Origin: Alphaproteobacteria bacterium | GTDB taxonomy: Bacteria > Pseudomonadota > Alphaproteobacteria > JACAEB01 | DNA: 64,000 bases | Direction of reading: 5' to 3' | Assembly: GCA_024236075.1 (NCBI GenBank) | Contig: JACKLE010000003.1 | Coordinates: 1-64,000 of the forward strand | Part shown: positions 32,050 through 42,498 of the stretch, one piece after another | Layout of the letters: each line of letters starts with the position of its first letter | Numbering within the stretch: the first letter of the stretch is position 1 | The notes under the pieces: model-generated | Told to the model about the DNA's origin: nothing | The model's database searches: none | What the model saw: the letters and a program-made list of their open reading frames with translations, nothing else | Translations under genes and position numbers: made by a program

Positions 32050-32829
32050 ATGAGCCCCCGCGAATTCTGCCTCGTCGAGCGCGACGGCCCGCTGACCGTC
32101 GTAACCATTAACCGTCCGGACGTACGCAACGCTCTCCACCCGCCCGCCAATGTGGAGCTGGGCGAGGTGTTCGACGCCTTCGCCGCCGATCCCGATCAGT
32201 GGATCGCCATCGTGACGGGCGCCGGCGACAAGGCCTTCTCCGCCGGAAACGACCTTCGCTACACGGCGCAGGGCGGCGCGCGCCTGCCCATGCCGCGCGG
32301 CTTCGGGGGCCTCACCTCGCGCTTCGATCTCAACAAGCCGGTGATCGCCGCGGTGAACGGCTTCGCGATGGGCGGCGGCTTCGAGATCGCGCTCGCCTGC
32401 GACCTCATCGTCGCGGACGAGCGGGCCCTCTTTGCGCTGCCCGAGCCGAAGGTGGGCATGGTCGCGCTCGCGGGAGGCGTGCATCGGCTGCCCCGCCTCA
32501 TCGGCGCCAAGCGCGCCATGGGGATGATGCTCACCGGCCGGCACGTCTCCGCCGCCGAGGGCAAGGAGCTCGGCTTCGTGAACGAGGTGGTTCCCGCCGG
32601 CACGGCCCTCGAGGCCGCGAAGCGCTGGGCGGCGCAGATCCTCGAATGCTCGCCCATGTCCATCCGGGCGACGAAGGAGGCCGTCTACAGGGGCCTCGAC
32701 ATCGCCGATCTCCACGAGGCGATGGAGGCGAAATATCCCGCCGTCGCCGCGTTCCTCAAGAGCGAGGATCACGTGGAGGGCCCGCGGGCTTTCGCCGAGA
32801 AGCGCAAGCCCAACTGGAAGGGCCGCTAG
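32050..32829 (+). CDS. Enoyl-CoA hydratase/isomerase family protein (crotonase)
   Basis: 259-residue crotonase-fold enzyme. The oxyanion-hole motifs are KAFSAGNDLRYTAQGG and ACDLIVADERALFALPE, with FAMGGGFEIALAC between them. One catalytic glutamate equivalent is in PEPKVGMVALAGG; hydratases usually have a Glu pair, and the first position here is less clear, so isomerase or carnitinyl-CoA dehydratase-like activity is possible. LTGRHVSAAEGKELGFVNEV is typical. ATG 32050 lies 8 bases after GGAG; the ATG at 32044 abuts that site. Its stop shares a CTAG palindrome with the stop of the convergent methyltransferase gene. Confidence 0.87.
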   Translation: MSPREFCLVERDGPLTVVTINRPDVRNALHPPANVELGEVFDAFAADPDQWIAIVTGAGDKAFSAGNDLRYTAQGGARLPMPRGFGGLTSRFDLNKPVIAAVNGFAMGGGFEIALACDLIVADERALFALPEPKVGMVALAGGVHRLPRLIGAKRAMGMMLTGRHVSAAEGKELGFVNEVVPAGTALEAAKRWAAQILECSPMSIRATKEAVYRGLDIADLHEAMEAKYPAVAAFLKSEDHVEGPRAFAEKRKPNWKGR

Positions 32830-34040
32830 ACGACCTGCGAGCGCGTCATCAGCAGGATGTTGAGGCCGTTGAGGGCGCGGTAGGCCGGGGCGAAGCGCTC
32901 CTGGAACGCCTCCCATTCGAGCCCGGTGGCGGCGGCGATGTCGCCGAAACTCCGCCGTCCGTCGACGAGCGCGATCGCCTCGGCGCAGCCCCGGGGCAGG
33001 GGAAAGCTCAGGCGAAGGCCGTCGAGCGTTCCGGCGAGAGGCCGGCCCTGCGCGCAGGTGCGCGCGAGCGCCGCCGGGTCCATGTCGAGCAGGAGAGGGA
33101 TGGCCGATGGCGATGGGGTCGCGACCGTCGCGCCACGCGCTTTCGGTGCGGCGTAGAAGACATGCGTCTTGAGGCTGCCGCCGAGGAGCTCGGCGAGGCG
33201 CGCCCGCGCGAGCGTGTCGAGGCCGGCGCAGCGCGCGCGAAGCTCCGCCGGCTGAAGAAACGTCTCCGGCTCGTAGAGCGCGGGGGGCACGAAGCTCGCG
33301 AGCGCGAGGCCCGACTGCGCGAGAAGCGCGCCGATCTCGTCGACGCCGTAGGCGCGGTCGCGCTCGTGGAGCAGGAGGTCGTAGAGGCCCGCGTCCGAGC
33401 TCAGATGGTCGCCGACGAAGGGGTTGCGCTTGAAGCGGCTGGTCGGCGGCAGAGCGGAAAGGAGCGAGCGCGCCGTCGCGAGGCGTTCCTTGGGGGCCTC
33501 GCCGGGCGGCGCGAGGATCTTCAGCGCCTCCTGGACGTCGTAGACGCCGGTGCGCCCGAGCGTCCCGTAGACCATGAGGCCGAGGCCGCCCTCCTCCGAC
33601 AGCGCGCGGGTGAGCGCGGCAAGTCCCGCCGCCGGATTCTCGAGATGGTGGAGCACGCCGCAGCAGTCGATGTAGTCGAATGGGCCCAGTCCCTCCGCGT
33701 CCAGCAGCGAGCCGGTCTCGAAGCGGATATTGCCGAGCCCGCGCACCCGGGCCCGCGCCTCGGCGATCTCGCGGCTCGCGCGGGAAAGGTCGAGATAGAC
33801 GATCTCGGCCGGAGCGGCGCGCGCGCTCAGCTCGGTCGCCAGCATGATGAGCGCGTCGCCCGTGCCGCCGCCGGCGATCAGCGCACGGAAGGGCGCCGTC
33901 CAGTCCCGCTCGCCGCGGAAGAGGTAGTGGTCGATCTCCGCGAGCCGGCTCGGCGATCCGGTGACGAGGCGCCGGCGCTCGTCCTCGGGATCGCGAGACG
34001 GGTAGGGGTAGCTCTCGTACTGGGTGCGCACGGGGTCCAT
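32826..34040 (-). CDS. Class I SAM-dependent methyltransferase with C-terminal extension
   Basis: 404 residues. The N-terminal half has motif I (FRALIAGGGTGDALIMLATEL), the acidic ribose-binding strand EIVYLDLSRASREIAEARA, and FDYIDCCGVLHHLENPAAGL, as in methyltransferase 25/11 types. The remaining 200 residues (LLHERDRAYGVDEIGALLAQSGL onward, ending ALNGLNILLMTRSQVV) form an additional domain sometimes found in tetratricopeptide-linked methyltransferases. N-terminus MDPVRTQYESYPYPSRDP resembles a family of bacterial methyltransferases using protein or small-molecule acceptors. Substrate unknown. Confidence 0.85.
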   Translation of the reverse strand: MDPVRTQYESYPYPSRDPEDERRRLVTGSPSRLAEIDHYLFRGERDWTAPFRALIAGGGTGDALIMLATELSARAAPAEIVYLDLSRASREIAEARARVRGLGNIRFETGSLLDAEGLGPFDYIDCCGVLHHLENPAAGLAALTRALSEEGGLGLMVYGTLGRTGVYDVQEALKILAPPGEAPKERLATARSLLSALPPTSRFKRNPFVGDHLSSDAGLYDLLLHERDRAYGVDEIGALLAQSGLALASFVPPALYEPETFLQPAELRARCAGLDTLARARLAELLGGSLKTHVFYAAPKARGATVATPSPSAIPLLLDMDPAALARTCAQGRPLAGTLDGLRLSFPLPRGCAEAIALVDGRRSFGDIAAATGLEWEAFQERFAPAYRALNGLNILLMTRSQVV

Positions 34041-34173
34041 GACGGGCTCGCGGGCTGGTTGGCGCGGTCGGACCCGATACTAGGCCAATCGGGAACCGGC
34101 GCGCGCGCGGGAACCTGTTCCATGGCGGCCGCGTTGAAGAGGGACGACCCAAGCCGTGAATGGAGGCGTGGAA

Positions 34174-34299
34174 ATGCCCATCGAACTCGATGCCGAAAGG
34201 GCGCGGCAGGGGCTTACGGGAACCGGCCTGCGATGGATGCTGATCTTCGGCCTGGCGGGCGCGGTCGTCGGCTTCGCCTTCGCGCTGCTCGTCTTCTAG
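34174..34299 (+). CDS. Very small single-helix membrane protein (41 aa)
   Basis: The ATG at 34174 follows GGAGG with a 7-base spacing and reads MPIELDAERARQGLTGTGLR, then a membrane helix WMLIFGLAGAVVGFAFALLVF and a TAG stop. The amphipathic, charged N-terminus followed by a single helix is the usual layout of alphaproteobacterial small membrane proteins. A GTG at 34156 would add six residues but has no ribosome site. No function known. It is divergent from the methyltransferase gene and convergent with the PilZ gene. Confidence 0.65.
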   Translation: MPIELDAERARQGLTGTGLRWMLIFGLAGAVVGFAFALLVF

Positions 34300-34317
34300 C
34301 GCAGCCGTCGGCCCGGC

Positions 34318-35037
34318 TCAGATATGGGGCTCGGTTCCGAGCAGGCGGGTGGAAAGGCTGCCGGGGGTCGGCGGGATGTTGTCGAACTTCACCGCGATCC
34401 CGGTCGGGTGGTGGCGCACCACGTGGCCGCGCATGCGCCCGATCTGCACGATCGAGCCGATCGGCGGGTAGGCGTTGACCTCGAGCGAGGCCCCCGAGAG
34501 GGACATGTCGATGACCGTGCACTCGATCTCGCGCCCGTCGGCAAGCTGCAGGCAGGCATGGTGGTCGACCTTGACGCGCATGTGGCGGCGATCATCCGCG
34601 TCCTTGGTCTGGCCGCCGCTCGAATGCCAGGTCAGGCGCTCGACGAGGCGCTCGCGCTTCGAAGGCGGGCAATCGATCTCGATCGCGTAGCCGCCCTCGA
34701 TGTGGCGGACCACGGTGCCCTCGAGGCGGCCGATATCCGTCACGTAGGCGATGACGTGTGTGCCGATCTCCGGGCAGGTCTCGCTCGAGAAGGCGACGCC
34801 GCCGGCGGAGATGTCGCGCACGGTAGCCTCGTGCTCGGTGCCGTCCGGGGACATGAAGCGGGCGCTCAGCTCGAGCGGCACGCGGGGATAACGCCGCTTG
34901 TCCTTCATCAGCTCGCCCATCGCCTTGAAGACAGTGCCCATGAATGTCGGTCCGGCAGTCGCGAAGTCTCGCGAAGGTGAAGCGGTCGCCATGGCATTGT
35001 CGCAGCCGTCGCCTGAGGTCTCACTGGCGTTCACCAT
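34318..35037 (-). CDS. Tandem PilZ-domain protein (c-di-GMP receptor type)
   Basis: 239 residues containing two PilZ domains. The first begins KDKRRYPRVPLELSARF and contains TVRDISAGGVAFSS; the second begins DDRRHMRVKVDHHACLQL and contains CTVIDMSLSGASLEV. The RxxxR and D/NxSxxG motifs that bind cyclic di-GMP are recognisable in the first (RRYPR; DISAGG) and approximately in the second (RRHMR; DMSLSG). The protein probably relays c-di-GMP signals. The ATG at 35037 is chosen, but internal ATGs at 34992 and downstream are possible because ribosome sites are weak. Confidence 0.82.
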   Translation of the reverse strand: MVNASETSGDGCDNAMATASPSRDFATAGPTFMGTVFKAMGELMKDKRRYPRVPLELSARFMSPDGTEHEATVRDISAGGVAFSSETCPEIGTHVIAYVTDIGRLEGTVVRHIEGGYAIEIDCPPSKRERLVERLTWHSSGGQTKDADDRRHMRVKVDHHACLQLADGREIECTVIDMSLSGASLEVNAYPPIGSIVQIGRMRGHVVRHHPTGIAVKFDNIPPTPGSLSTRLLGTEPHI

Positions 35038-35143
35038 AAGTATCCGCAATGAACAAATCGTTGAGGCAGGCGCGGATTCGCGCCTCCCGAGGCATTTCGC
35101 CGGGAGCCGGTCCCGGCGGCACCGGGCTTGCCTCGAAGCGATT

Positions 35144-35154
35144 TTGCGCTGCAA
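35144..35154. promoter_or_regulatory. TTGC-N3-GCAA palindrome upstream of the phasin-like gene (PhaR-type box?)
   Basis: TTGCGCTGCAA is a palindrome with a three-base centre, 38 bp before the phasin-like ATG. PhaR repressors of alphaproteobacteria bind TGC-rich palindromes in phasin promoters, so this is a plausible PhaR operator. The assignment rests on site and context only. Confidence 0.4.
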
Positions 35155-35191
35155 TATGAACCTTCGGTGACTCGCTCCAGGAGGGGATGTG

Positions 35192-35650
35192 ATGGATTTC
35201 TCGCCTGCCGCCCTCATGCGCAATGCGCTGGCGGCGCCTTTCGAGACCGTCGGGACCGGCCTCAAGCAGGCGCTCGAGGATGCGAGCCTCACCTATGTCT
35301 CGGTCTGGGCCGTCGGCCGGGAGGCCGTGGCCGCCGTCGAGGACGTCCGGGAGGGGCTCTTCGTCGGGGCTCTCGAGGCGGGAGACGCGGTCGGCGCCCT
35401 GCTGCGCACCCAGCTTCAGGACACGCGCGAGCTCGCCGCCGACGTCCTGTCCCTGCGCTCGCCGCTCGACGCGCTGGTCCTGCAGGCCGATCTCGTGAGC
35501 CGTTCGGCGCGCTCGAGCGCGCTCGGCTCGAAGGCGATCACGGATTGGGGCTTCGCGCTCGGACGCCGCCTCGCCGAGCCCTTCAGCCATTTCGCGATGG
35601 ACGTGCGGGGGCCCGACGCCGACGAGCCGGACTCAGTGGCGGGTCTGTAG
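35192..35650 (+). CDS. Phasin-like small helical protein
   Basis: 152 residues, almost all predicted alpha-helical, with no signal peptide. Regular heptad-like segments such as EAVAAVEDVREGLFVGALEAG, RTQLQDTRELAADVLSL and VLQADLVSRSARSSALGSK resemble phasin-family proteins that coat polyhydroxyalkanoate granules. The resemblance is to overall pattern, so identity is moderate. AGGAGGGG precedes the ATG at 35192, and a TTGC-N3-GCAA box lies upstream. The C-terminal 18 bp overlap the end of the convergent PAS gene. Confidence 0.55.
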   Translation: MDFSPAALMRNALAAPFETVGTGLKQALEDASLTYVSVWAVGREAVAAVEDVREGLFVGALEAGDAVGALLRTQLQDTRELAADVLSLRSPLDALVLQADLVSRSARSSALGSKAITDWGFALGRRLAEPFSHFAMDVRGPDADEPDSVAGL

Positions 35651-36196
35651 CGGAAAGCGCAGGATCGCCGCGATGGCCTCCGAGCGCGAGGTCGCGTCGA
35701 GAAGATCGGGATCGATGAGGCGCACCGAGCGCAGGACCTGACGCACCACCGGCGCGTCGCCCGACATGTGCGGGCGCGGGGATGCGGAGGCCGCGCAGAT
35801 GAGCTGCGTCGCCTCGCCATGCGCGTCGGCAACCGGCAGGAGCAGGAAGTGCGCGTTCGCGGGACGCCCACGGAGGAATTCGACCTGCGAGTCGAGAATG
35901 CCGCCCGCCGGCAGGCTGATGAGGTTCGACACGAGCGCGCGCACCGTGCGACGGCAATCCCCGCGCCAGAATTCGAGGAAGTTGGCGCCCTTGAGCTCGC
36001 GGCCGTAGAGCTCGCACAGCCGCGTGCAGGCGAGGCGGATGCTCAGATGGTCGACATTGAGAACGTCGAGCAGGAAGATGGCGCGCAGCGCCGGCCCCAG
36101 CGCCACCGGATCCATCTTCATACGGAGCGGAATCTCCCGGCCGCTCTTTTGAGCGTGCCAGTGATCCATAAGGCGCCTCGCCTCGGTGTCGAGCAT
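35633..36196 (-). CDS. PAS-domain protein (PAS_5 family)
   Basis: 187 residues. The alphaproteobacterial PAS_5 pattern is clear: LMDHWHAQKSGREIPLRMKM at the start, LGPALRAIFLLDVLN, CTRLCELYGRELKGANFLEFW and a later LLLPVADAHGEATQLICAAS strand. The rest is a basic C-terminus with no output domain. Such proteins are thought to sense or scaffold; ligand unknown. The start at 36196 follows AAGGGAAAAAGG; an upstream in-frame ATG at 36319 adds residues of no family character. It overlaps the phasin-like gene's end by 18 bp, tail to tail. Confidence 0.8.
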   Translation of the reverse strand: MLDTEARRLMDHWHAQKSGREIPLRMKMDPVALGPALRAIFLLDVLNVDHLSIRLACTRLCELYGRELKGANFLEFWRGDCRRTVRALVSNLISLPAGGILDSQVEFLRGRPANAHFLLLPVADAHGEATQLICAASASPRPHMSGDAPVVRQVLRSVRLIDPDLLDATSRSEAIAAILRFPLQTRH

Positions 36197-36399
36197 CGGC
36201 CTTTTTCCCTTGAAACTTTCGTTCGAGCGACCGGCCGTTTTCGAGCGGACGTCTCGAACTCGCCGACAGCACGATCCATGCCATCGCGAACCCCATTCAA
36301 TGGCGCCCATTTTGCACATGTTAAGGTTCAGTTAAGAAGCCCTTTTCCGTCTGTGCCGTTTCAGCACAGTGGCGGGCGAGTCAGAGTGGGGTATCGTCC

Positions 36400-37683
36400 A
36401 TGGCCTTCATGAGCCGGACCGCAATGACGGGCTTGGCGCTTGTCCTTGGCCTCGGCGCCGCCGAGGCGACGACGCCGGTCCCGAAATCGACCGAGACCGT
36501 GCCGACGCCGACCGTGGGCGTCGCCCTGAAGGAAAGCGACGTGACGCTCGCGCCGGTCGTCGCGCCGACGGCCTCGACCCCCGGCAAGTCCGTTCCCGCG
36601 AAGCTGCCCGTCGTCGCGCCGGAAACGAAGACCGCGACGAAGACGGCGCCCGTCGCACTGACGCCCATCGTGGCTCCCGACGTGTCGACCAAGGCGAAGG
36701 GGGCGCCGACGCCACTGACGCCCGTCATGACGCCGCTGGTGAAGCTGCCCGCCAAGGAGAGCACGGTGCCCCTCGCGCCCGTGCCGGCGCCCGTCGTCAA
36801 GGCGCCGGTCAAGGATGCCGGGATCGCGCTCGCGCCGGTCGCCACGCCGCACGTCTCGGCCCCCGTGAAGGACAAGAGCCTCTCGCTCGCTCCCGTCGTC
36901 GCGCCGCGCATCGACGTGCCGGTGAAGGACAAGGCCCTCACGCTCGGGACGGTCACGACCCCCAATATCCATCTTCCGGTCAAGGACGTCTCGGTTCCGC
37001 TCGGCGCGGTTCCTGTCCCGTCCGTCGATCTCACGGTGAAGCAGCTTCCGCACAAGCCGGTCATCGCGCTCACCGTGCCGCAGGTGAAGCTCGCGCTGCC
37101 TCCCGTCGTCCCCATGACCAAGGTGCGCAGCACGCAGACGAAGGTCTTCTTCAAGGTCGGGCGCGAAAGCTCGAGGAACATCTATGTGCGCGGCGGCAAT
37201 GCCTATGTCACGATCGTGAGCCCCATCCAGCAATGCGTTCCGCTCGAGGTGAGCGTCGAGACCGGGCCGGAGCTGAGCTGCCGCCCGCAGGCCAAGCAGC
37301 GCCAGTGCTTCGAGCGCTCCTCGCTGCGCAAGTTCGGGCCGGGCGACAAGATCGTGGCCTTCGCGAACGGCGAGCGCGTCGTCCACGCGGTGTGCGTCGA
37401 CGACACGGGCAGCGAGCACCCCGCCTCGCGGATCGACAAGTCCGAGCGCGTGGCGAGCGACTTCGCGGGCGAGCTCTATCGCTGCGTCGCGGGCACGCGC
37501 CTCAAGGTCAAGGTGGGCGAGGCAACGCCGACGGGAGCCGATTTCTCGCGTTCGGAAGGCTTCGTCTGCGCCAAGGGCGAGGCGCTCTATCACGATCCCA
37601 AGCCCATGGAGCTCGCGGGCGCCACCATGCTCGCCGGGGCGACCAGCATCTGCTTCGACGGCGGGGTCGGCGACGGCTACTGA
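36400..37683 (+). CDS. Secreted protein with 19-residue tandem repeat stalk and cysteine-rich C-terminal domain
   Basis: 427 residues. A signal peptide (TAMTGLALVLGLGAAEA) is followed by a proline/valine-rich stalk at about 41-230 made of about nine near-perfect 19-residue repeats (one is 18) of the kind APVKDKSLSLAPVVAPRID, VPVKDKALTLGTVTTPNIH, LPVKDVSVPLGAVPVPSVD. The C-terminal domain (about 240-427) has seven cysteines (QQCVPLE, ELSCRP, RQCFER, HAVCVDD, YRCVAG, FVCAKG, SICFDG). No known domain is recognised. The architecture suggests a periplasm-spanning or surface stalk bearing a disulfide-bonded head. The alternative ATG at 36409 is possible. Confidence 0.85.
   Translation: MAFMSRTAMTGLALVLGLGAAEATTPVPKSTETVPTPTVGVALKESDVTLAPVVAPTASTPGKSVPAKLPVVAPETKTATKTAPVALTPIVAPDVSTKAKGAPTPLTPVMTPLVKLPAKESTVPLAPVPAPVVKAPVKDAGIALAPVATPHVSAPVKDKSLSLAPVVAPRIDVPVKDKALTLGTVTTPNIHLPVKDVSVPLGAVPVPSVDLTVKQLPHKPVIALTVPQVKLALPPVVPMTKVRSTQTKVFFKVGRESSRNIYVRGGNAYVTIVSPIQQCVPLEVSVETGPELSCRPQAKQRQCFERSSLRKFGPGDKIVAFANGERVVHAVCVDDTGSEHPASRIDKSERVASDFAGELYRCVAGTRLKVKVGEATPTGADFSRSEGFVCAKGEALYHDPKPMELAGATMLAGATSICFDGGVGDGY
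36520..37089 (+). repeat. Tandem 57-bp (19-codon) repeats within the stalk protein gene
   Basis: About nine to ten copies of a 57-base unit encode the consensus xPVKDxxLxLAPVxAPxxx. Copies are diverged at the DNA level but keep exact 19-codon phasing apart from one 18-codon unit and one 20-residue end unit (LTVKQLPHKPVIALTVPQVK). Copy number may vary between strains by recombination. Confidence 0.85.
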
Positions 37684-37693
37684 GCCTCAGTGC

Positions 37694-39163
37694 TCACGTG
37701 CCCTCGTCGAGGAGCGAGAGCTGCGTCTCCCGCTTGCCGAGACGATCCGTGAGCGGAATGGGATAGTCGCCCGTGAAGCAGGCGTCGCAGAACTGCGGAC
37801 GCTCCGAGTTGCGCGCGGGCTCGCCCATGGCCCGGTAGAGGCCGTCGATCGTCACGAAAGCAAGGCTGTCGACACCCAGGCGGCGGCGCATCTCCTCGAG
37901 CGAAAAGCGCGAGGCCATGAGCTCGGCATCCTCGGGCGTGTCGACGCCATAGTAGCAGGACTTGATCGTGGGCGGGCTCGCGACGCGCATGTGCACCTCG
38001 CGCGCGCCGGCCTCGCGCACCATGTTCACGATCTTGAGCGAGGTCGTTCCGCGCACGATGGAATCGTCGACGAGCGCGATGCGCTTGCCGCGCAGGACGT
38101 GGCGGTTCGCATTGTGCTTCAGCTTGACGCCGAAATGGCGGATCTGGTCGGTCGGCTCGATGAAGGTGCGCCCGACATAGTGGTTGCGGATGATGCCGAG
38201 GTCGAAGGGCACTCCCAGTCCCTCGGCGAAGCCGAGCGCCGCCGGAACGCCCGAGTCCGGCACAGGGATGACGAGGTCGATGTCGGCCGGCGCCTCGCGG
38301 GCGAGCTCGCGGCCGATGCGCTTGCGGGCCTCGTAGACGCTCATGCCCTCCACGAGGCTGTCGGGCCGCGCGAAGTAGACATATTCGAAGATGCAGAAGC
38401 GCCTGGGCGCGGGCGCGAAGGGAAAGAGCGAACGCATGCCCTCGCGCGTGACGAGCACCATCTCGCCAGGCGCCACGTCCCGCACGAACTCCGCGCCGAT
38501 GATGTCGAGCGCGCAGGTCTCCGAGGCGAGGATCGTCGCGCCGTCGAGCGAGCCGATGATGAGCGGCCGCACGCCCAGAGGGTCGCGAATGCCCATCATC
38601 AGATCGGGCGTCAGCAGCACGAGCGAGTAGGCGCCCTCGACATGGCGCAGCGCATCCGCGAAGCAGTCCGCGAACGTACGAAACCGGCTCGTCGCCACGA
38701 GGTGGATCATCACCTCCGTGTCGGAGGTCGACTGGAAGATCGCGCCGCGCGTCACGAGCTCGCGGCGCAGCGTCGCCGCATTGGTGAGGTTGCCGTTATG
38801 CGCGACCGCGAGCCCGCCGAGCGAGATCTCGGCGAAGAGCGGCTGCACGTTGCGCATGATGGTGTCGCCGGCGGTCGCGTAGCGGACATGGCCGATCGCG
38901 ACGTCCCCCTTGAGCCGCGAGATCACCTGCTCCTGGTTGAAATGGTCGCCGACGAGGCCGAGGCGGCGCTCGGCGCAGAACTGGCGCGCCTCATCGTCGA
39001 AGGAGACGATGCCGGCCGCCTCCTGGCCGCGATGCTGGAGGGCGTGGAGCCCCAGCGCCGTGAGCGTCGCCGCCTCGCGGTGCCCGAAGATGCCGAAAAC
39101 GCCGCACTCCTCGTGGAAGCGGTCGTCGCGGAATCCGTCCAAGCCTTCGCCCAATCCAGCCAT
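37694..39163 (-). CDS. purF: Amidophosphoribosyltransferase (purine synthesis, Fe-S type)
   Basis: 489 residues; first committed step of purine synthesis, making phosphoribosylamine from PRPP and glutamine. A 19-residue propeptide precedes the catalytic Cys20 (CGVFGIFGH), followed by glutaminase motifs ALQHRGQEAAGI and HNGNLTN. The PRPP site is RIALVDDSIVRGTTS. The four [4Fe-4S] cysteines of Bacillus-type PurF are present: LASETCALDI, TIKSCYYGVD, and FCDACFTG. The ATG at 39163 has CGGAGGACG upstream. Synteny with cvpA and radA is conserved. Confidence 0.96.
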   Translation of the reverse strand: MAGLGEGLDGFRDDRFHEECGVFGIFGHREAATLTALGLHALQHRGQEAAGIVSFDDEARQFCAERRLGLVGDHFNQEQVISRLKGDVAIGHVRYATAGDTIMRNVQPLFAEISLGGLAVAHNGNLTNAATLRRELVTRGAIFQSTSDTEVMIHLVATSRFRTFADCFADALRHVEGAYSLVLLTPDLMMGIRDPLGVRPLIIGSLDGATILASETCALDIIGAEFVRDVAPGEMVLVTREGMRSLFPFAPAPRRFCIFEYVYFARPDSLVEGMSVYEARKRIGRELAREAPADIDLVIPVPDSGVPAALGFAEGLGVPFDLGIIRNHYVGRTFIEPTDQIRHFGVKLKHNANRHVLRGKRIALVDDSIVRGTTSLKIVNMVREAGAREVHMRVASPPTIKSCYYGVDTPEDAELMASRFSLEEMRRRLGVDSLAFVTIDGLYRAMGEPARNSERPQFCDACFTGDYPIPLTDRLGKRETQLSLLDEGT

Positions 39164-39309
39164 CTCCAGACGTCCTCCGGAGCAGCAGGCCCCGCTTGAG
39201 ATCGCATCCGATCCCGCGCGGGCGACAGGAGCTGCTCCCGCAATTCCAAATCTAGGCCGTCTCGACGGCGAATGTGCACCGCCGCGCGAAGAAATCCACC
39301 CCCTCGCGC

Positions 39310-39983
39310 TCAAGGGTCGCGGGTCGTCTCCAAAAGCTGGTCGATCGCGCGCCGGTCACTGCGGGAATAGCCGGCCTCGTCCTCGTCGGCGGCCTGCGGA
39401 TTGGGCTGGGGAGAAGGGGCCGCGGTCGCGCTCGCCGGCGTCGGAGCGGCGGCCTTCGCCTTGGCCGGAGTCGCGGCCGTCTTGGCCTTGGTCGACCGCT
39501 TCGCCTCCTTCTTGTCGGCGCCCACATGGGAGGCGAGCGTCTCGATCGTCGGCACGAGCGAGGTCACGAGCGGCATGAGCTTCGAGCCCTTCGCCCAGCG
39601 CGGCGTCTCGCCCTGCAGAGCCCAGCTATAGAACCAGAAGAGGATCGCGAGCATGGCGAGCCCGCGGCCGAGGCCGAAGGTGAAGCCGAGCGTGCGGCCG
39701 AAGGGACCGGGGCTTTCGATGTTCCAGCCCGACGTCGCGCGGCCCGCGACATAGGAGAAAAAGAGCAGCCCCGCGACGAAGATCGCGACGCCGACGGCGA
39801 TGTCGCCCATGAAACCGGGCACGACCTTGGCGACGGTCGGCGCGACGCGCGGCACGAGCAGCACGGTGAAGACGAGGGCGCCGATCCAGGCGAACAGGGC
39901 CGCCATCTCGCGCCATATGCCGCGCATGAGCGCGCAGAGCCCCGAGACGAGGAGAACGGCGAGGATGATCCAGTCGGCGAGGT

Positions 39984-39987
<4 letters not shown>
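39310..39987 (-). CDS. cvpA: CvpA family membrane protein with C-terminal low-complexity tail
   Basis: 225 residues. Four membrane helices typical of CvpA: DWIILAVLLVSGLCALMRGIW, FAWIGALVFTVLLVPRV, GDIAVGVAIFVAGLLFFSYV and FGLGRGLAMLAILFWFYS. A cytoplasmic tail follows (about 160-225), rich in Lys/Ala/Pro/Thr (TKAKTAATPAKAKAAAPTPA). CvpA was named for colicin V production and is often next to purF. The start is GTG at 39987 after GGAGTCTCGC, and it overlaps the radA stop (GTGA), so translation is coupled. purF begins 146 bp downstream. Confidence 0.9.
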
Positions 39988-41453
<1,466 letters not shown>

Positions 41454-41550
41454 GCCAGATTCAGGGGGCGAAGGGCAGGGGGGCGTCGACGGTCCGCGCG
41501 CGCTCGGTGTTTCGATGCCGCTCCCGGCGCGAGAGGGATCCTGCTGCCGA

Positions 41551-41603
41551 CCCTTCGAGGCTCCGGCCTTCGCTTCCGAAGGCCGGAGCGCCTCAGGGTG
41601 ACG
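41551..41603. repeat. Palindromic REP-type element between mlaF and radA
   Basis: A perfect 13-bp stem, GCTCCGGCCTTCG (41560-41572) with CGAAGGCCGGAGC (41577-41589), has the loop CTTC and is bordered by CCCTTCGAGG and GCCTCAGGGTGA. This layout is typical of dispersed REP elements in alphaproteobacteria. It is different in sequence from the large palindrome at 27.4-27.6 kb. No T-tract follows on either strand. Confidence 0.7.
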
Positions 41604-41698
41604 CCTTACCTTTCTGCAGAACGATCGTCATGGTGAGGTGCCGGTCTTTCCAGCTCCGCTGGACAGACCGGCCTCGAACCATGGGCCAAGCTCACGGC

Positions 41699-42490
<792 letters not shown>

Positions 42491-42498
42491 GTCCTACC

